Source: Promineifilum sp. (GTDB taxonomy: Bacteria; Chloroflexota; Anaerolineae; Promineifilales; Promineifilaceae). Taken from it: a DNA stretch of 64,000 nucleotides. Made by a program: the position numbers and the translations under genes. The DNA is taken from contig JACKBY010000016.1 in NCBI GenBank assembly GCA_020634335.1, positions 1-64,000 on the forward strand. The letters run 5' to 3'. This document shows positions 1 through 14,490 of the stretch, piece by piece (position 1 is the stretch's first letter; every line of letters starts with the position of its first letter). A model generated the notes under the pieces. The model saw only the letters and a program-made list of their open reading frames with translations, did not search any database and was not told the origin of the DNA.

Positions 1-55
1 ACGGGGAGGGGGGTCGATTATAGCGGGGCCTAGCGGAGAAACTTGTGCGCCATTG

Positions 56-3000
56 CTAGATCAGTTTTAGAGTCTGGGCTTCAGCGATGGCCTGGGTGCG
101 GCTGTTGACGTCGAGTTTGCTGTAGATATTGGCCAGATGCGTCTTGACCGTGCCGGGCGAGACGCACAGCTTGAGGGCGATCTGGCGATTGGACAACCCC
201 TCGCTGACCAATCGCAGCACATCGTGTTCCCGTGGCGTGATGGACGCGGCCATGGCTAATGACTCCAGGCTATTCAGGGGGAGGAAGTCGGTCTTCGGGG
301 CGTCCTGACCCAGGAGGCGCAGAACTTCATCAATAAATCGCATGGCCTCGGCCGAAAGGTTTTGCTCTTGCGCCACCAGGGACAGCAGAGGGGCAAGAGG
401 CGAGCCGAAATCGACAAACGGCCGGATGAATCCTTCGGGCGCGGCCAGTTGAACCACCTCCACCAATGCGCGACGGGCTTGATTCATTTTATACTGGGCA
501 AACAGGGCGCAGACCAGCAGCACTCGCGCGTCCATGCTCGGCTCATTGGCAAAGCCGGCCGGAAACTGGGCCACGAACCGGTTCAGAGTGTCCTCAGCCT
601 CGTTGGGCCGTTGGCGATCCAGCAGAAGTTCCGCCCGAACCAACGTCGCAAATGCGTGTGGGCCGTCCGACTCGGCTTCCAGAATCAACTGGTGGGCGGC
701 CGCCCGGTTGCCCCGGCGAACGCAGTAGCGCGCCTCATACGCCGCGAGGTCCTGATCGCGCCAGGCGGCCGACGGGCGCAGGGCTTGCAGAGAACGGGCC
801 GCCTGAATGGCCTCTTGTGCTTCGGCGTGACGCCCCTCGGCGGACAATAACTGGGCGTGCATGATGAAGACGTTGATGGGCATGTTGGAGCTGGTGGGGT
901 TTGGATCGACGATCTGAACCTGTTCGAGCAGTTGGTTGGCGCGCGCCACTTCATTGCGGGCCAGACATACGCGGCTGAGCAGGTGGAGGGCAATGCTGGC
1001 CGGGCCGGGCAAATGCCCGGCCTGTTTCACGGCTTGTTGCAGCACCTGGTAGGCGATTTTCTCGCACTGCCGCAGCTGTCCTCGCAAATAAGCCCGGTTG
1101 CCCAGGTCTGCTCCAGCGATGAGGATGGCGAACAAATTGTCTTCGCCCCGCGCCTGATCATAGATTTCGCGAATGCTCATCTCCACCGCGGGCGTCTTGT
1201 GCTGGTACGATGCTTCGGTGATCAGCAGCGCATCGAGCAGTCGCCAGCGCGGATCGGGAATCTTGCCGGTCGAAAAGGGCAGGATGGCATACCCGTTGCC
1301 CAGGCGCCGGCGAATTTCGCGCACCTGATCGAGCACATCTCCCTCGTAGAGCGTCAGATCGGCCGCTGATTTGGCCGCCAGGTTTGTCTCGATGCGCTGC
1401 AAGAACCGCGTTACCTCGTCCGGCGGCAAGGCCAGGTTGGCCAAGCGCAGGTAAACGAAGAGCAACGTCAGGTGGCCCTGGACGACCGCCTCCGGCAGTT
1501 GTTGCACCCAGTGCAGCAGGCGCGAGTCTTCGCCCGTCTCGGCCAACTCGCGCAGACCAACGTCTTCGATCATCTCGGCCGCCGTTTCCCAATCCTTGAT
1601 AAACAGGTAGTGGTGAACCGCGTCGGCGGCCATGTTCTGGGTCATGTACCAGCCGGCCGCCCGCCGGTGCAACTCGGCGATCTGTTCGGGATGCTGCCGC
1701 TGCAACTGGTTGCACAACATCTCCGCAAACAGATCGTGGTAACGATACCAGGCCTGATCCTGGGTGCGATACATGAACAGGTTTTCCTGCCACAGCCGGG
1801 CCAACACGTGTTCGCCGTCGGTTTGCCCGGTGACGGCATCGCACAATCCCCCCGTTAGCTGTTTCAGGATTGAGGTTTCCAGTAGGAAGGTCTGGACGGC
1901 CTGGGGCCACTGGCTCAGCGCCGTTTCCATGAAGTATTCTCGCAGAAAGATGTGGGCGCCGCTGAAGGTGTCGATGATGTGTCGCCGGTCTTGCTGTTTG
2001 TTGAGCGCCAGCACGGCCAGTTTGAGGCCAACCGCCCAACCGCCGGTGCGCTGGACCAATGTTTCCATTTCGCCGTAGGCCAGCGGCTCGCCGGCAATAT
2101 GCTTTTGCAGAAAGTCGATGCCCTCGGACAGGTTGAAGCGCAGATCTTCCAGTTCCAGCTCGGTCACCAGCCCCGCGGCCCGCAGGCGGCCCAGGGCCAG
2201 CGGCGGCCGCGTGCGTCCGGCGATGACCAACTGTAGAGTCGGCGGCAGATTTTCCAGCCAGATTTGCATGGATTCGTGAACATCGGCGCGTTTGATATGG
2301 TGGAAATCATCCAGGATGAGCCCCATGCAAAAGTCGTCGCTTTCCGGGCAAGCCAATTCGTCGGTCAATCGCGTCACGATCTCGGCCGGCGTGATGGCCG
2401 ACGCGCGCTGCAGGAAGGGCATCAGGTTTTGACCGAGGCCGGGCCGCACGGCCTGCAAGGCCATGATGACGGTCGACCAGAAGCGGAGCAAATGATCGTC
2501 GTCGGCATCCAGCGCGGCCCAGGCGACGGGCATGCCGGCGCTTTCCTCTCGCCAGGCGTTCAGCATGGTACTCTTGCCGAACCCGCCGGGCGCGGAAATG
2601 AATGTGACCGGCGTGGAGAGGTGGCTTGTCAGGCGAGGGCGCGTGACCAGGGTGGGGGGCAACGTGGGCGGCCGGAACTTTGCCCGCAGGGTGAAGGAGG
2701 CCCCGACCGCCCAGTTTTCGGGTGTTGTCTTGTGGGCTGCGTTGGGAGAGAGAGACAGGTTGTCGAGAATCATCCGGCCGGCCAGCGTTGCCGCGGCCTC
2801 TTCCAGCCGGTCGAGGGTCAGGTCGGAGGCTTTGCCCAGATAGGCTTTGTGGAGGATGCCGTCGCGTCGCCGGTAAGCGTACCAGTAGTCGCCGCAAGCT
2901 TTGCGGCCTTCGCGGCGCGCCGAGAAATGTCCGGCTTCGCCAACGAATCGGAATTGATCATGTTCGACCAGCCACGCACACCATTCGGGCGAGTGGTGAT

Positions 3001-3070
3001 GTTCCGAGGAGGGAACCGCCGTTGCCTCCTCTCCAGCCCGGAGCATTCCATCTTTAACTGTCGGCTTCAT
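56..3070 (-). CDS. MalT/LuxR-type ATP-dependent transcriptional regulator
   Basis: Large signal-transducing activator, about 1004 residues. In order: an N-terminal domain (residues 25-100, rich in Trp, Tyr and Arg) of the kind seen before the ATPase in Chloroflexota LuxR proteins; a STAND-type NTPase with Walker A APGGFGKST at about 160-168; a long helical TPR-like sensor region; and a C-terminal LuxR helix-turn-helix (LTPREHDVLRLVSEGLSNRQ onward, last 65 residues). MalT is the family model: inducer and ATP binding drive oligomerisation and activation. It is divergent from a sugar-type ABC transporter and glycosidase cluster, so it is probably that cluster's activator. The frame stays open upstream to 3172, but the ATG at 3070 removes an unlikely Trp/Cys-rich leader. 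Function is secure at family level; the inducer is unknown. Confidence 0.88.
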   Translation of the reverse strand: MKPTVKDGMLRAGEEATAVPSSEHHHSPEWCAWLVEHDQFRFVGEAGHFSARREGRKACGDYWYAYRRRDGILHKAYLGKASDLTLDRLEEAAATLAGRMILDNLSLSPNAAHKTTPENWAVGASFTLRAKFRPPTLPPTLVTRPRLTSHLSTPVTFISAPGGFGKSTMLNAWREESAGMPVAWAALDADDDHLLRFWSTVIMALQAVRPGLGQNLMPFLQRASAITPAEIVTRLTDELACPESDDFCMGLILDDFHHIKRADVHESMQIWLENLPPTLQLVIAGRTRPPLALGRLRAAGLVTELELEDLRFNLSEGIDFLQKHIAGEPLAYGEMETLVQRTGGWAVGLKLAVLALNKQQDRRHIIDTFSGAHIFLREYFMETALSQWPQAVQTFLLETSILKQLTGGLCDAVTGQTDGEHVLARLWQENLFMYRTQDQAWYRYHDLFAEMLCNQLQRQHPEQIAELHRRAAGWYMTQNMAADAVHHYLFIKDWETAAEMIEDVGLRELAETGEDSRLLHWVQQLPEAVVQGHLTLLFVYLRLANLALPPDEVTRFLQRIETNLAAKSAADLTLYEGDVLDQVREIRRRLGNGYAILPFSTGKIPDPRWRLLDALLITEASYQHKTPAVEMSIREIYDQARGEDNLFAILIAGADLGNRAYLRGQLRQCEKIAYQVLQQAVKQAGHLPGPASIALHLLSRVCLARNEVARANQLLEQVQIVDPNPTSSNMPINVFIMHAQLLSAEGRHAEAQEAIQAARSLQALRPSAAWRDQDLAAYEARYCVRRGNRAAAHQLILEAESDGPHAFATLVRAELLLDRQRPNEAEDTLNRFVAQFPAGFANEPSMDARVLLVCALFAQYKMNQARRALVEVVQLAAPEGFIRPFVDFGSPLAPLLSLVAQEQNLSAEAMRFIDEVLRLLGQDAPKTDFLPLNSLESLAMAASITPREHDVLRLVSEGLSNRQIALKLCVSPGTVKTHLANIYSKLDVNSRTQAIAEAQTLKLI

Positions 3071-3446
3071 TACGCCCCCGAATCGACCAGCCCGCCAGGA
3101 GGGCCTGTCGGGCCAGTCGGGACTCAAACAGTGGACGAGATGAACCATAATACAAGTTACCCAAAACGACAATAATTAATCGAAATTGGGTAACTTTTCC
3201 AACGATTTTGTACGTCCTTTTGCGGATCGTTGTGCCCTGAAGAGTAGGGGATTTCAGTAAAATCATCCAAAAACAATATATACAACGGAGGCCATTTTGT
3301 ATATTTTTACTAATAGTAGGGAAGTGGGGGTGTCCGATTCCGGGCCGTCCCCGAATTAACCAGTTTATTGCGGTTTATGAACTCGATAGGGCAGCCAGTT
3401 GGGCCATACAGCCGCAAAAATCAATCCAAGTGAGGAGAGGTAAATC
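3071..3446. other. Divergent intergenic region, 376 bp
   Basis: No gene seen. AT-rich relative to its surroundings, holding the 3154-3196 inverted repeat and several T/A-rich tracts (3265-3320) that could be promoters for the transporter, although no hexamer pair with normal spacing stands out. The binding-protein ribosome site is GAGGAG at 3433-3438. Confidence 0.5.
3154..3196. promoter_or_regulatory. 11-bp inverted repeat in divergent promoter region
   Basis: Perfect arms AAGTTACCCAA (3154-3164) and TTGGGTAACTT (3186-3196) separated by 21 bp of A/T-rich DNA, 32 bp centre to centre (three helical turns). It lies between the LuxR-type regulator and the binding-protein gene, so it is a candidate operator for one or both. 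Binding by the adjacent regulator is inference. Confidence 0.5.
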
Positions 3447-5429
<1,983 letters not shown>

Positions 5430-5445
5430 GAAGTAATCGAGCCGT

Positions 5446-5483
5446 AACAGCCATGCCCCACAGGATGGGGCATGGCTGTTTTT
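5446..5483 (+). terminator. Rho-independent terminator after binding-protein gene
   Basis: Perfect 15-bp stem (5446-5460 with 5466-5480), 5-nt loop, followed by T residues. It sits 17 bp after the stop codon and would limit read-through into the permease genes, a common arrangement in binding-protein operons. Confidence 0.85.
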
Positions 5484-5716
5484 ATAGACGGCCGACGCGG
5501 GCGATTGGAAAAATCCAATGTTGACGAGTGTAGGGACGGGCAACCGGGATGAGCGTCGTTGCCAACCTGCGGTAGTTCTTCCCGGTTGGCCTATCCCCCA
5601 TCGCGCCGGAACAGGGCGACTCAACGGCGAGACAAAGAGCATCTGCACGGAGGGGCAATGCGGCCGTTGCGCCGGCCCTGCGAGCGATACTATCTGACTA
5701 TTGAGGAGGTGCGGCA

Positions 5717-6721
5717 TTGAAAGGGTACCGCAATTATTTCGCCAACAAGCTGATCTGGTTCGGGATCACATTGGTGGCCGCCTTTGTCCTGAACTTTTTC
5801 CTACCACGCCTGATGCCCGGCAACCCGGTGGCGGCCATCGTGGCCCGACTGGCCCAGGGCATGAGCAATACAGCCGGCGTCCAGGCCATCTACGAGCAAT
5901 ACGCGAAACTGTTCGGTACCGACAAAACCATGCTGGAGCAATTCTTCCTGTACGTGCGCAACGTCTTCCGGGGAGATTTCGGCTATTCGTTTAGCCAGTA
6001 TCCGCGCACAGTGGCCGACGTCATCCGGGCTTCCATCTGGTGGACGATTTTCTTGCAATTTCCGGCCATCATCGTGGGCTGGGTGCTGGGGAACACGTTG
6101 GGGGCCATGGCTGCCTATCGCAAGGGCGGCTTCGATAAAGTCCTGTTGCCGGTCAGCATCTTCGTCAGCAGTTTGCCCGCCTTCGGTATGGCCGTGATCT
6201 TGCTGGTTATCTTCGGGGTCACGTTAAAGTGGCTTCCCACCTCCGGCGGCTATGGCTATGACCTGATTCCCAATCTGAGCTGGTCTTTCATCTGGTCGGT
6301 GATCGTCCACTACCAGTTGCCGTTCTGGTCTATCGTCCTGATCACCATCGGCGGTCAGGCCATCGGCATGCGCTCGATGGCGATCTATGAGTTGAATGCT
6401 GATTACGTGAAATACAGCCGGTTCATGGGCATCAAGGACGGCAAAATCGTGCGCTATGTGTTTCGCAACGCCATGCTGCCGCAAGTGACCGGGCTGGCGC
6501 TGGCGGTCGGCACGATGGTCGGCGGCGCGCTGGTAGCGGAGATCATCTTCAGCTACCCGGGGTTGGGGTCCACTATCCTGACGGCCGTGCTGGGACAGGA
6601 CTACCCCTTAATCTCCGCGACGACGCTGATCGTCACGATCATGGTGCTCATCGCCAACTTTGTTATCGAGATCATCTACGGCTTCCTCGATCCGCGCATC
6701 AAAGCGGCCCAGGCCGATTAA
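5717..6721 (+). CDS. ABC transporter permease, DppB/OppB type
   Basis: 334 residues, about six membrane helices, with the cytoplasmic EAA-like coupling loop near residues 235-260 ([20 protein letters not shown]) that docks on the ATPases. The start is TTG at 5717, chosen because GAGGAGGT (5703-5710) lies 6 nt upstream and the first helix begins soon after. It forms the first half of the membrane channel with the next gene, which begins 15 bp later. The permease family handles peptides and also beta-linked oligosaccharides. Confidence 0.9.
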   Translation: MKGYRNYFANKLIWFGITLVAAFVLNFFLPRLMPGNPVAAIVARLAQGMSNTAGVQAIYEQYAKLFGTDKTMLEQFFLYVRNVFRGDFGYSFSQYPRTVADVIRASIWWTIFLQFPAIIVGWVLGNTLGAMAAYRKGGFDKVLLPVSIFVSSLPAFGMAVILLVIFGVTLKWLPTSGGYGYDLIPNLSWSFIWSVIVHYQLPFWSIVLITIGGQAIGMRSMAIYELNADYVKYSRFMGIKDGKIVRYVFRNAMLPQVTGLALAVGTMVGGALVAEIIFSYPGLGSTILTAVLGQDYPLISATTLIVTIMVLIANFVIEIIYGFLDPRIKAAQAD

Positions 6722-6736
6722 CGGGGGACTATCGGC

Positions 6737-7987
6737 ATGAAACACACGATTCGACAAGTCTTTCGCTCCGGGAAATTTGTGGTGGGATTCAGCATCTTTA
6801 TGGGGATCCTGCTGATCGTCACCTTCTATCCATTGATCATCAGGGATGCCCCGCTTAAGATCATCGGCCAGGGCACTTTCTTCGCCCCTGGTATCTATGT
6901 CAACGTCTATGACAGCATGGGGTCGCCGCATTACACGATCCTTCTGGACGACGCCGCAGCGAAGCGCATCGCCGATAAACTCGACGACGATGATCGTCAG
7001 GCCATCAAGGAGTGGCTGGTGGCCGCCGGTATTTCTGAGGACGCGATCGAGATCGAGAACACCGAATCGCTCCTCGATCTGTGGGTGAATAATTTTGACC
7101 CCACCACCAGGATACCGGGGATGACCAACGCCGACCGCAACTACTACATTCGGCTCAATACCGCGCTCGATGGGCTACTGTCCACCGAAGGGGCCATCGT
7201 CGCCAGCGTGAACCCCGAAACGGGCGCTCTTGAAGAGAAAGGGGTGATTCGTCAGACCGATTACGTGAATGTGAATCAGGTTCCGAATGTGCGCGTGTTA
7301 CCGTTGGGAACCGATAATTTCGGGCGGGACGTGCTGACCGAGCTGGTGCAGGCCACGGCTGTCTCGTTGCGCATCGGGATTGTGGCCGGACTCATCGCCA
7401 CCTTTATCGGCCTGGTGCTGGGTCTGGTGTCGGGCTATATCGGTGGCCTGGTCGATGACGTGATCATGTTCATTACCAACCTGTTTATCGTCATTCCCAG
7501 CTTTGTGTTATTGATCCTGATCTCCTTCAGCATCGGCCAGGAACAGCGCGGCGCGTTCACCATTGCCGTGGTGATCGGGTTTACCTCGTGGGTGTGGACG
7601 GCCAGGGCGGTGCGGTCGCAGGTGATCTCGCTGCGCAACCGCGACCACGTGAACCTGTCGAAGCTGTCGGGCCACTCCATTGCCCACATTATCGCCTTCG
7701 ACATTTTGCCTTATATCGCCTCTTACGTCGTCATGGCGCTAATCCTGCAGATTTCCTCCGGCATTCTGGCCGAGGCGGGGTTGTCAATTCTGGGTCTTGG
7801 GCCTCGCACCACGGACGTGCCGACACTGGGATTGATGATGAACTGGGCCATGATCTACCAGGCGCACATCCTCGGCAAGTGGTGGGCCTACTTCCCCGTT
7901 ATTATCGTCATCGCGCTGATCGCCTTTTCGATGAATCTGATGAATACGGGCCTCGACCAGGTATTCAACCCGGCATTAAGGGACTGA
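6737..7987 (+). CDS. ABC transporter permease, DppC/OppC type, with long extracytoplasmic insertion
   Basis: 416 residues against about 300 for the family. TM1 is at about 13-33. The family signature [10 protein letters not shown], normally near residues 70-90, appears only at about 190, so about 110 extra residues lie outside the membrane between TM1 and the core. That insertion is Asp-rich and soluble-looking. The C-terminal part carries five helices and the coupling loop ([20 protein letters not shown]). It partners the preceding DppB-like subunit. What the insertion does is unknown; a docking surface for the binding protein is one possibility. Confidence 0.88.
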   Translation: MKHTIRQVFRSGKFVVGFSIFMGILLIVTFYPLIIRDAPLKIIGQGTFFAPGIYVNVYDSMGSPHYTILLDDAAAKRIADKLDDDDRQAIKEWLVAAGISEDAIEIENTESLLDLWVNNFDPTTRIPGMTNADRNYYIRLNTALDGLLSTEGAIVASVNPETGALEEKGVIRQTDYVNVNQVPNVRVLPLGTDNFGRDVLTELVQATAVSLRIGIVAGLIATFIGLVLGLVSGYIGGLVDDVIMFITNLFIVIPSFVLLILISFSIGQEQRGAFTIAVVIGFTSWVWTARAVRSQVISLRNRDHVNLSKLSGHSIAHIIAFDILPYIASYVVMALILQISSGILAEAGLSILGLGPRTTDVPTLGLMMNWAMIYQAHILGKWWAYFPVIIVIALIAFSMNLMNTGLDQVFNPALRD

Positions 7988-9016
7988 GTGAACGTTATGG
8001 GCAACGCTGTGCTGGAAGTCAATGAGCTGACCACGAAATATATCACCCGCTTCGGGGAGAACATTTACGCCGTCGACCACGTGTCGCTGAAGGTCGAGGA
8101 AGGCAAGTCGCTGGGCATCGCCGGGGAATCGGGTTGTGGCAAGTCGACGCTGGCGCTCAGTCTGATGGGCTATTATTTCCCGCCGCTCTACTACACCAGC
8201 GGCCAGATCATCATTGATGGTCAGAACATTTCCGGGATGGATCCGGACGAGGTGCGCAAAGCGATCCTGGGCAAGGAGATAGCCTACATTCCCCAGTCAG
8301 CCATGAACGCGCTCAACCCCACGCAGCGGATCATCAACTTCATCGAAGATGTGATCGAAGCGCACAAGCCCTACGCTACCAAGAAAGAGATTTACGACCA
8401 GGCCAAAAGCCTCTTCGAGGTGTTGGGCCTGCCGGCGGAGGTGCTGAACAAATACCCCGTGGAGCTGTCGGGGGGCATGAAGCAGCGGACCGTGATCGCC
8501 ATCTCGGTCATCCTGTCGCCGCAGATTCTGATCGCCGATGAACCCTCGTCGGCGCTCGACGTCACCTCGCAGAAGATGGTCATCAAGATGCTGCGCAATC
8601 TGATGGACAGCGGCTTGATCAAGTCAATGATCTTCATCACCCACGAACTGCCGCTGCTCTATAACGTGACCGACGACATCATGGTCATGTACGCCGGGCA
8701 AATCGTGGAGAAAGCCGGCGCCCACGAGATGGTCTTCACGCCGATCCATCCCTATTCGCAAGGGCTCATGGGGTCGATCATGGTGCCGGAAAGCGGCTTG
8801 CGGGACAAGAAGCTGACGGCCATTCCGGGGGTGCCGCCCAATCTCAAGAACCCGCCGTCCGGCTGTCGGTTTGCCGAACGCTGTAAATACGTGATGCCGG
8901 AGTGCCGCGTCACGTCCATACCGCTGCGTGATGCCGGCGGCGGCCGCGCCTACCGTTGCATCCTGCCCAAAGAATTCCTGATGGAAGCTTATGAAAGGGA
9001 GAGAGGTGAAAGATGA
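7988..9016 (+). CDS. ABC transporter ATP-binding protein, DppD/OppD type
   Basis: 342 residues. Walker [10 protein letters not shown] (about 46-54), signature LSGGMKQRT (about 160), Walker B ILIADEP and the switch His (ITHEL). The C-terminal oligo_HPY extension includes [14 protein letters not shown], the Cys-rich region typical of peptide/oligosaccharide importers. Drawn from GTG at 7988, directly after the permease stop; an ATG at 7997 is an equally good start. Energises the importer with the next gene, which it overlaps by 4 bp. Confidence 0.9.
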   Translation: MNVMGNAVLEVNELTTKYITRFGENIYAVDHVSLKVEEGKSLGIAGESGCGKSTLALSLMGYYFPPLYYTSGQIIIDGQNISGMDPDEVRKAILGKEIAYIPQSAMNALNPTQRIINFIEDVIEAHKPYATKKEIYDQAKSLFEVLGLPAEVLNKYPVELSGGMKQRTVIAISVILSPQILIADEPSSALDVTSQKMVIKMLRNLMDSGLIKSMIFITHELPLLYNVTDDIMVMYAGQIVEKAGAHEMVFTPIHPYSQGLMGSIMVPESGLRDKKLTAIPGVPPNLKNPPSGCRFAERCKYVMPECRVTSIPLRDAGGGRAYRCILPKEFLMEAYERERGER

Positions 9017-9825
9017 ACGCCGGAAAAAAACCGTGCCTGAGCGGCCGAGGTGTCACCAAGGAATTCGGCTTCGGCCGCAATAAAACCGTCGCCGTCGATG
9101 GCGTGGATTTCGATTTCTACGAAGGCGAGATTATCTCCATCGTTGGTGAGTCCGGAAGCGGCAAGACCACGCTGGCCAAGATGCTCCTGGGCCTGATCAA
9201 TGCGACCGAAGGCGACATCTTCTTCCAGGGCAAGAAGCGCAATATCGGTTCCCACCGCAAGAAGAAGGAATACTGGAAAAGCATCCAGGCCATCTTTCAG
9301 GACCCGTTCTCTTCCTACAACACGTTTAACAAGATCGATTCCGTGCTGCTCGATTGCATTCGCATGCGCGGCGGCGGCCGGCTGCCGCGCGAGAAAAAAA
9401 TAGAGCTGATGACCGAGGCGTGCAGCTTCGTCAACCTGAAGTTCGAGGAACTGACCAACAAGTATCCTTTTGAGCTTTCGGGCGGCCAGCAGCAGCGCCT
9501 CATGATCGCTCGCATTTTCCTGTTGAAGCCGCAGATTTTGCTGGCCGACGAACCGACGTCGATGATCGACGCCTGCTCGCGGACGACCATCCTGGACACA
9601 TTGATGCAGTTGCGCGACGAAATCGGCATGACGCCCATCTTTATCACCCACGACATCGGCCTGGCCTACTACGTCTCCGATACCGTCTACATCATGGAGC
9701 GCGGCAAATTCGTGGAGAGCGGCACGGCTGACCAGGTGATTTTGAATCCCAAAAAACCGTATACCCAGCGTCTGATCAACGACGTGCCGAAGATTTATGA
9801 GGAGTGGGACCTCTCCACCGTCTAA
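9013..9825 (+). CDS. ABC transporter ATP-binding protein, DppF/OppF type, short
   Basis: 270 residues. Walker [11 protein letters not shown]-loop, signature LSGGQQQRL, Walker B ILLADEP, switch His ITHDI. Overlaps the upstream ATPase by ATGA, so translation is coupled. It is shorter than usual DppF (about 320) because it ends soon after [10 protein letters not shown] and lacks the Cys-containing C-terminal oligo_HPY region that its partner keeps. In Walker B the usual SALD is SMID; the rest of the catalytic set looks intact. Confidence 0.9.
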   Translation: MNAGKKPCLSGRGVTKEFGFGRNKTVAVDGVDFDFYEGEIISIVGESGSGKTTLAKMLLGLINATEGDIFFQGKKRNIGSHRKKKEYWKSIQAIFQDPFSSYNTFNKIDSVLLDCIRMRGGGRLPREKKIELMTEACSFVNLKFEELTNKYPFELSGGQQQRLMIARIFLLKPQILLADEPTSMIDACSRTTILDTLMQLRDEIGMTPIFITHDIGLAYYVSDTVYIMERGKFVESGTADQVILNPKKPYTQRLINDVPKIYEEWDLSTV

Positions 9826-9845
9826 ACCCGCCCGAGTAAGCTGCC

Positions 9846-11081
9846 TTGAACACTTCCAGTACTACCAGGAATCTGGTCAGGCTTGGCCCGATCATTCTGG
9901 CCTACGCCGCTTTTATCGCTCTGGGCATGCCCGACGGCTTGCTGGGCATCGCCTGGCCCACCATGCGAGCGGACTTTGGCGTGCCGCTCGACGCGCTGGG
10001 CCTGCTGCTGCTGGCCAGCGTCGCCGGCTACATGACCTCCAGTTTCCTAAGCGGCGCGCTGGTGGCGCGCATCGGGGTGGGGCGGTTGCTGGCTCTCAGT
10101 TGTTTGCTCACCGGCACGGCGCTGTTCGGCTATACCCTGGTTCCTGTGTGGTGGATGATGGTGCTGTTGGGCGTGGTGGCCGGGTTGGGCGCGGGAGCCA
10201 TCGACGCCGGTCTCAACACCTACGCCGCTGCTCATTTCGCCGAGGGGCTCGTCCAGTGGCTGCACGCCAGCTACGGCATCGGCATCACGCTCGGTCCCAT
10301 TATTATCACGACCGCGCTGACCGTCGCCGACTCCTGGCGCGTTGGCTACCGCGTTGTGGCCGGGTTCCAGTTCGTGATGGCCCTGGCGTTTGTCCTCACC
10401 CTGTCGTGGTGGAGCGACCGCGAAACCAGCTCGGCCGAGGTCAAACGGGAAAAACGCCTGACGGAATACAAGACGCCCATGGTGCAAACCATGCGCCTGC
10501 CGCGGGTGTGGCTGAGCGTCCTGCTGTTTTTCCTCTACGTGGGGGCCGAGGTTTCGCTGGGAACCTGGGCCTATAGCCTGCTGACTGAATCGCGTGGCGT
10601 TTCCCCACAGTTGGCCGGCTTGTTGACCGGCAGCTATTGGGCCATGTTCACGGTCGGCCGCATTCTGGCCGGGCTGTATGCCAAGCGGCTGGGTGTCGAT
10701 CTGCTGGTGCAGGGCGGCGTTGCCCTGGCGTTGCTCGGCTCGCTCCTGCTGTGGATGAATCCTTTCCCGGCGGCCAATCTCGTCGCTGTGGCTCTGGTGG
10801 GCATCGCCATCGCGCCGATCTTTCCTGCGCTCATCTCCGGCACAAGCCGGCGCGTGGGCACGCACATGGCCGCCAATACTATCGGCATGCAGATGGCCGT
10901 CACCGGGCTAGGCGCGTCGCTCATCCCCAGTCTGGTGGGCGTGTTGGCCCGGCGCTACTCGCTGGAGGTCATCCCGGTCGTCCTGACGCTGATATACCTG
11001 ACGCTATTCGGCCTGTACCGGCTGTCGATGATGGCGCGCATACAGACGCAAATTCAACAGGAAACCACCCATGCCGACTGA
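9846..11081 (+). CDS. Major facilitator superfamily transporter
   Basis: 411 residues with about twelve hydrophobic helices and a charged central loop near residues 195-215, the usual 6+6 MFS layout. FucP/GlcP-like sugar permeases and drug exporters both look like this; the neighbours (ABC sugar-type importer, glycosidases) favour sugar transport. Start is TTG at 9846, giving a complete first helix; I see no good Shine-Dalgarno, so translation may be coupled to the ATPase gene that ends 20 bp upstream. Overlaps the next gene by 11 bp. Confidence 0.82.
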   Translation: MNTSSTTRNLVRLGPIILAYAAFIALGMPDGLLGIAWPTMRADFGVPLDALGLLLLASVAGYMTSSFLSGALVARIGVGRLLALSCLLTGTALFGYTLVPVWWMMVLLGVVAGLGAGAIDAGLNTYAAAHFAEGLVQWLHASYGIGITLGPIIITTALTVADSWRVGYRVVAGFQFVMALAFVLTLSWWSDRETSSAEVKREKRLTEYKTPMVQTMRLPRVWLSVLLFFLYVGAEVSLGTWAYSLLTESRGVSPQLAGLLTGSYWAMFTVGRILAGLYAKRLGVDLLVQGGVALALLGSLLLWMNPFPAANLVAVALVGIAIAPIFPALISGTSRRVGTHMAANTIGMQMAVTGLGASLIPSLVGVLARRYSLEVIPVVLTLIYLTLFGLYRLSMMARIQTQIQQETTHAD

Positions 11082-11939
11082 GAACCTCACCAATCGCTTG
11101 CTGGGCTACCCGGCCGACGCCCGGTTGTTGATCATCAACGCCGACGATTTCGGCATGTGTCACGCGGTCAACCAGGCCATTATGAGCGCGCTGGCCGCGG
11201 GTGTTGTTCGCTCGGCGACGGTGATGGCTCCCTGTCCCTGGGCCTGGCACGCCCTGCGTTTCCTGGCCGCCCACCCGGAATTGCCCTTCGGCGTCCATCT
11301 GACGGTCATCGCCGAATGGCCCGAATACCCGTGGGGGCCGCTGACCCCCGCGTCCCGGGTTCCAACCCTGGTGAATGAGAACGGCCACTTCTACAACTTC
11401 GACCAGATGCAAGGCTTTCTGGCCGGGGTCGATTTGGATGAACTGGCGACGGAATTCCGGGCGCAGATCGACGCGGTGCTGGGCTTCGGGCTGCGGCCGA
11501 CCCATCTCGATTGGCATTGCCTGCGCCTCGACGGTTGGGATGCCGTCTATGATGTGATGTTGAGCCTGGCCGTCGAGTACGGCCTGGCGTTGCGAGCGCT
11601 CTTTCCTTCCCAAATGGCGAAGGTGCAAAGCCTGGGCCTGCCGGCCAACAACCGCAACTTCCTGGATAGCTATCAGGTCGATCCGGACACCAAAGCGGCT
11701 CATTACGCCGAGCTCCTGCGGGCGCTGCCCGAGGGACTCAGTGAATGGGCCATTCATCCCGGCCTCGCCTCTCCGGAACTGTTGACTATCGATCCCGGCG
11801 GCAACTACCGTCGCCAGACGGATTACGACTTTCTGGTATCGGCCTCAGCCAAAGAGATCATCTGGCAAGAGGGCATCATTTTATTAGATTACCGCGCTCT
11901 ACAAGGCGTTTGGCGCGAGCGGACGAGAGAGATGAATAA

Positions 11940-11943
<4 letters not shown>
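11071..11943 (+). CDS. ChbG/YdjC-family carbohydrate deacetylase
   Basis: 290 residues. Contains the family metal-binding opening IINADDFG with downstream His residues in HLDWHC and WAIHPG. YdjC/ChbG proteins remove an acetyl group from chito-oligosaccharides such as monoacetylchitobiose so that they can serve as inducer and substrate; other members act on other N-acetylated sugars. The start ATG overlaps the MFS stop, and the stop overlaps the beta-mannosidase start (ATGA), so it belongs to the same operon. This points to an N-acetylated component in the imported glycan; the exact substrate is unknown. Confidence 0.85.
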
Positions 11944-14387
<2,444 letters not shown>

Positions 14388-14490
14388 ATGATACGTTCAA
14401 AGTCAATTATTCCGGGTTTCACGGCACGGCCGCCACAATCTAATCACCGCGAGACCTGAGCCCGTTAAAGTCCAAATCAAGGAGTCGATC

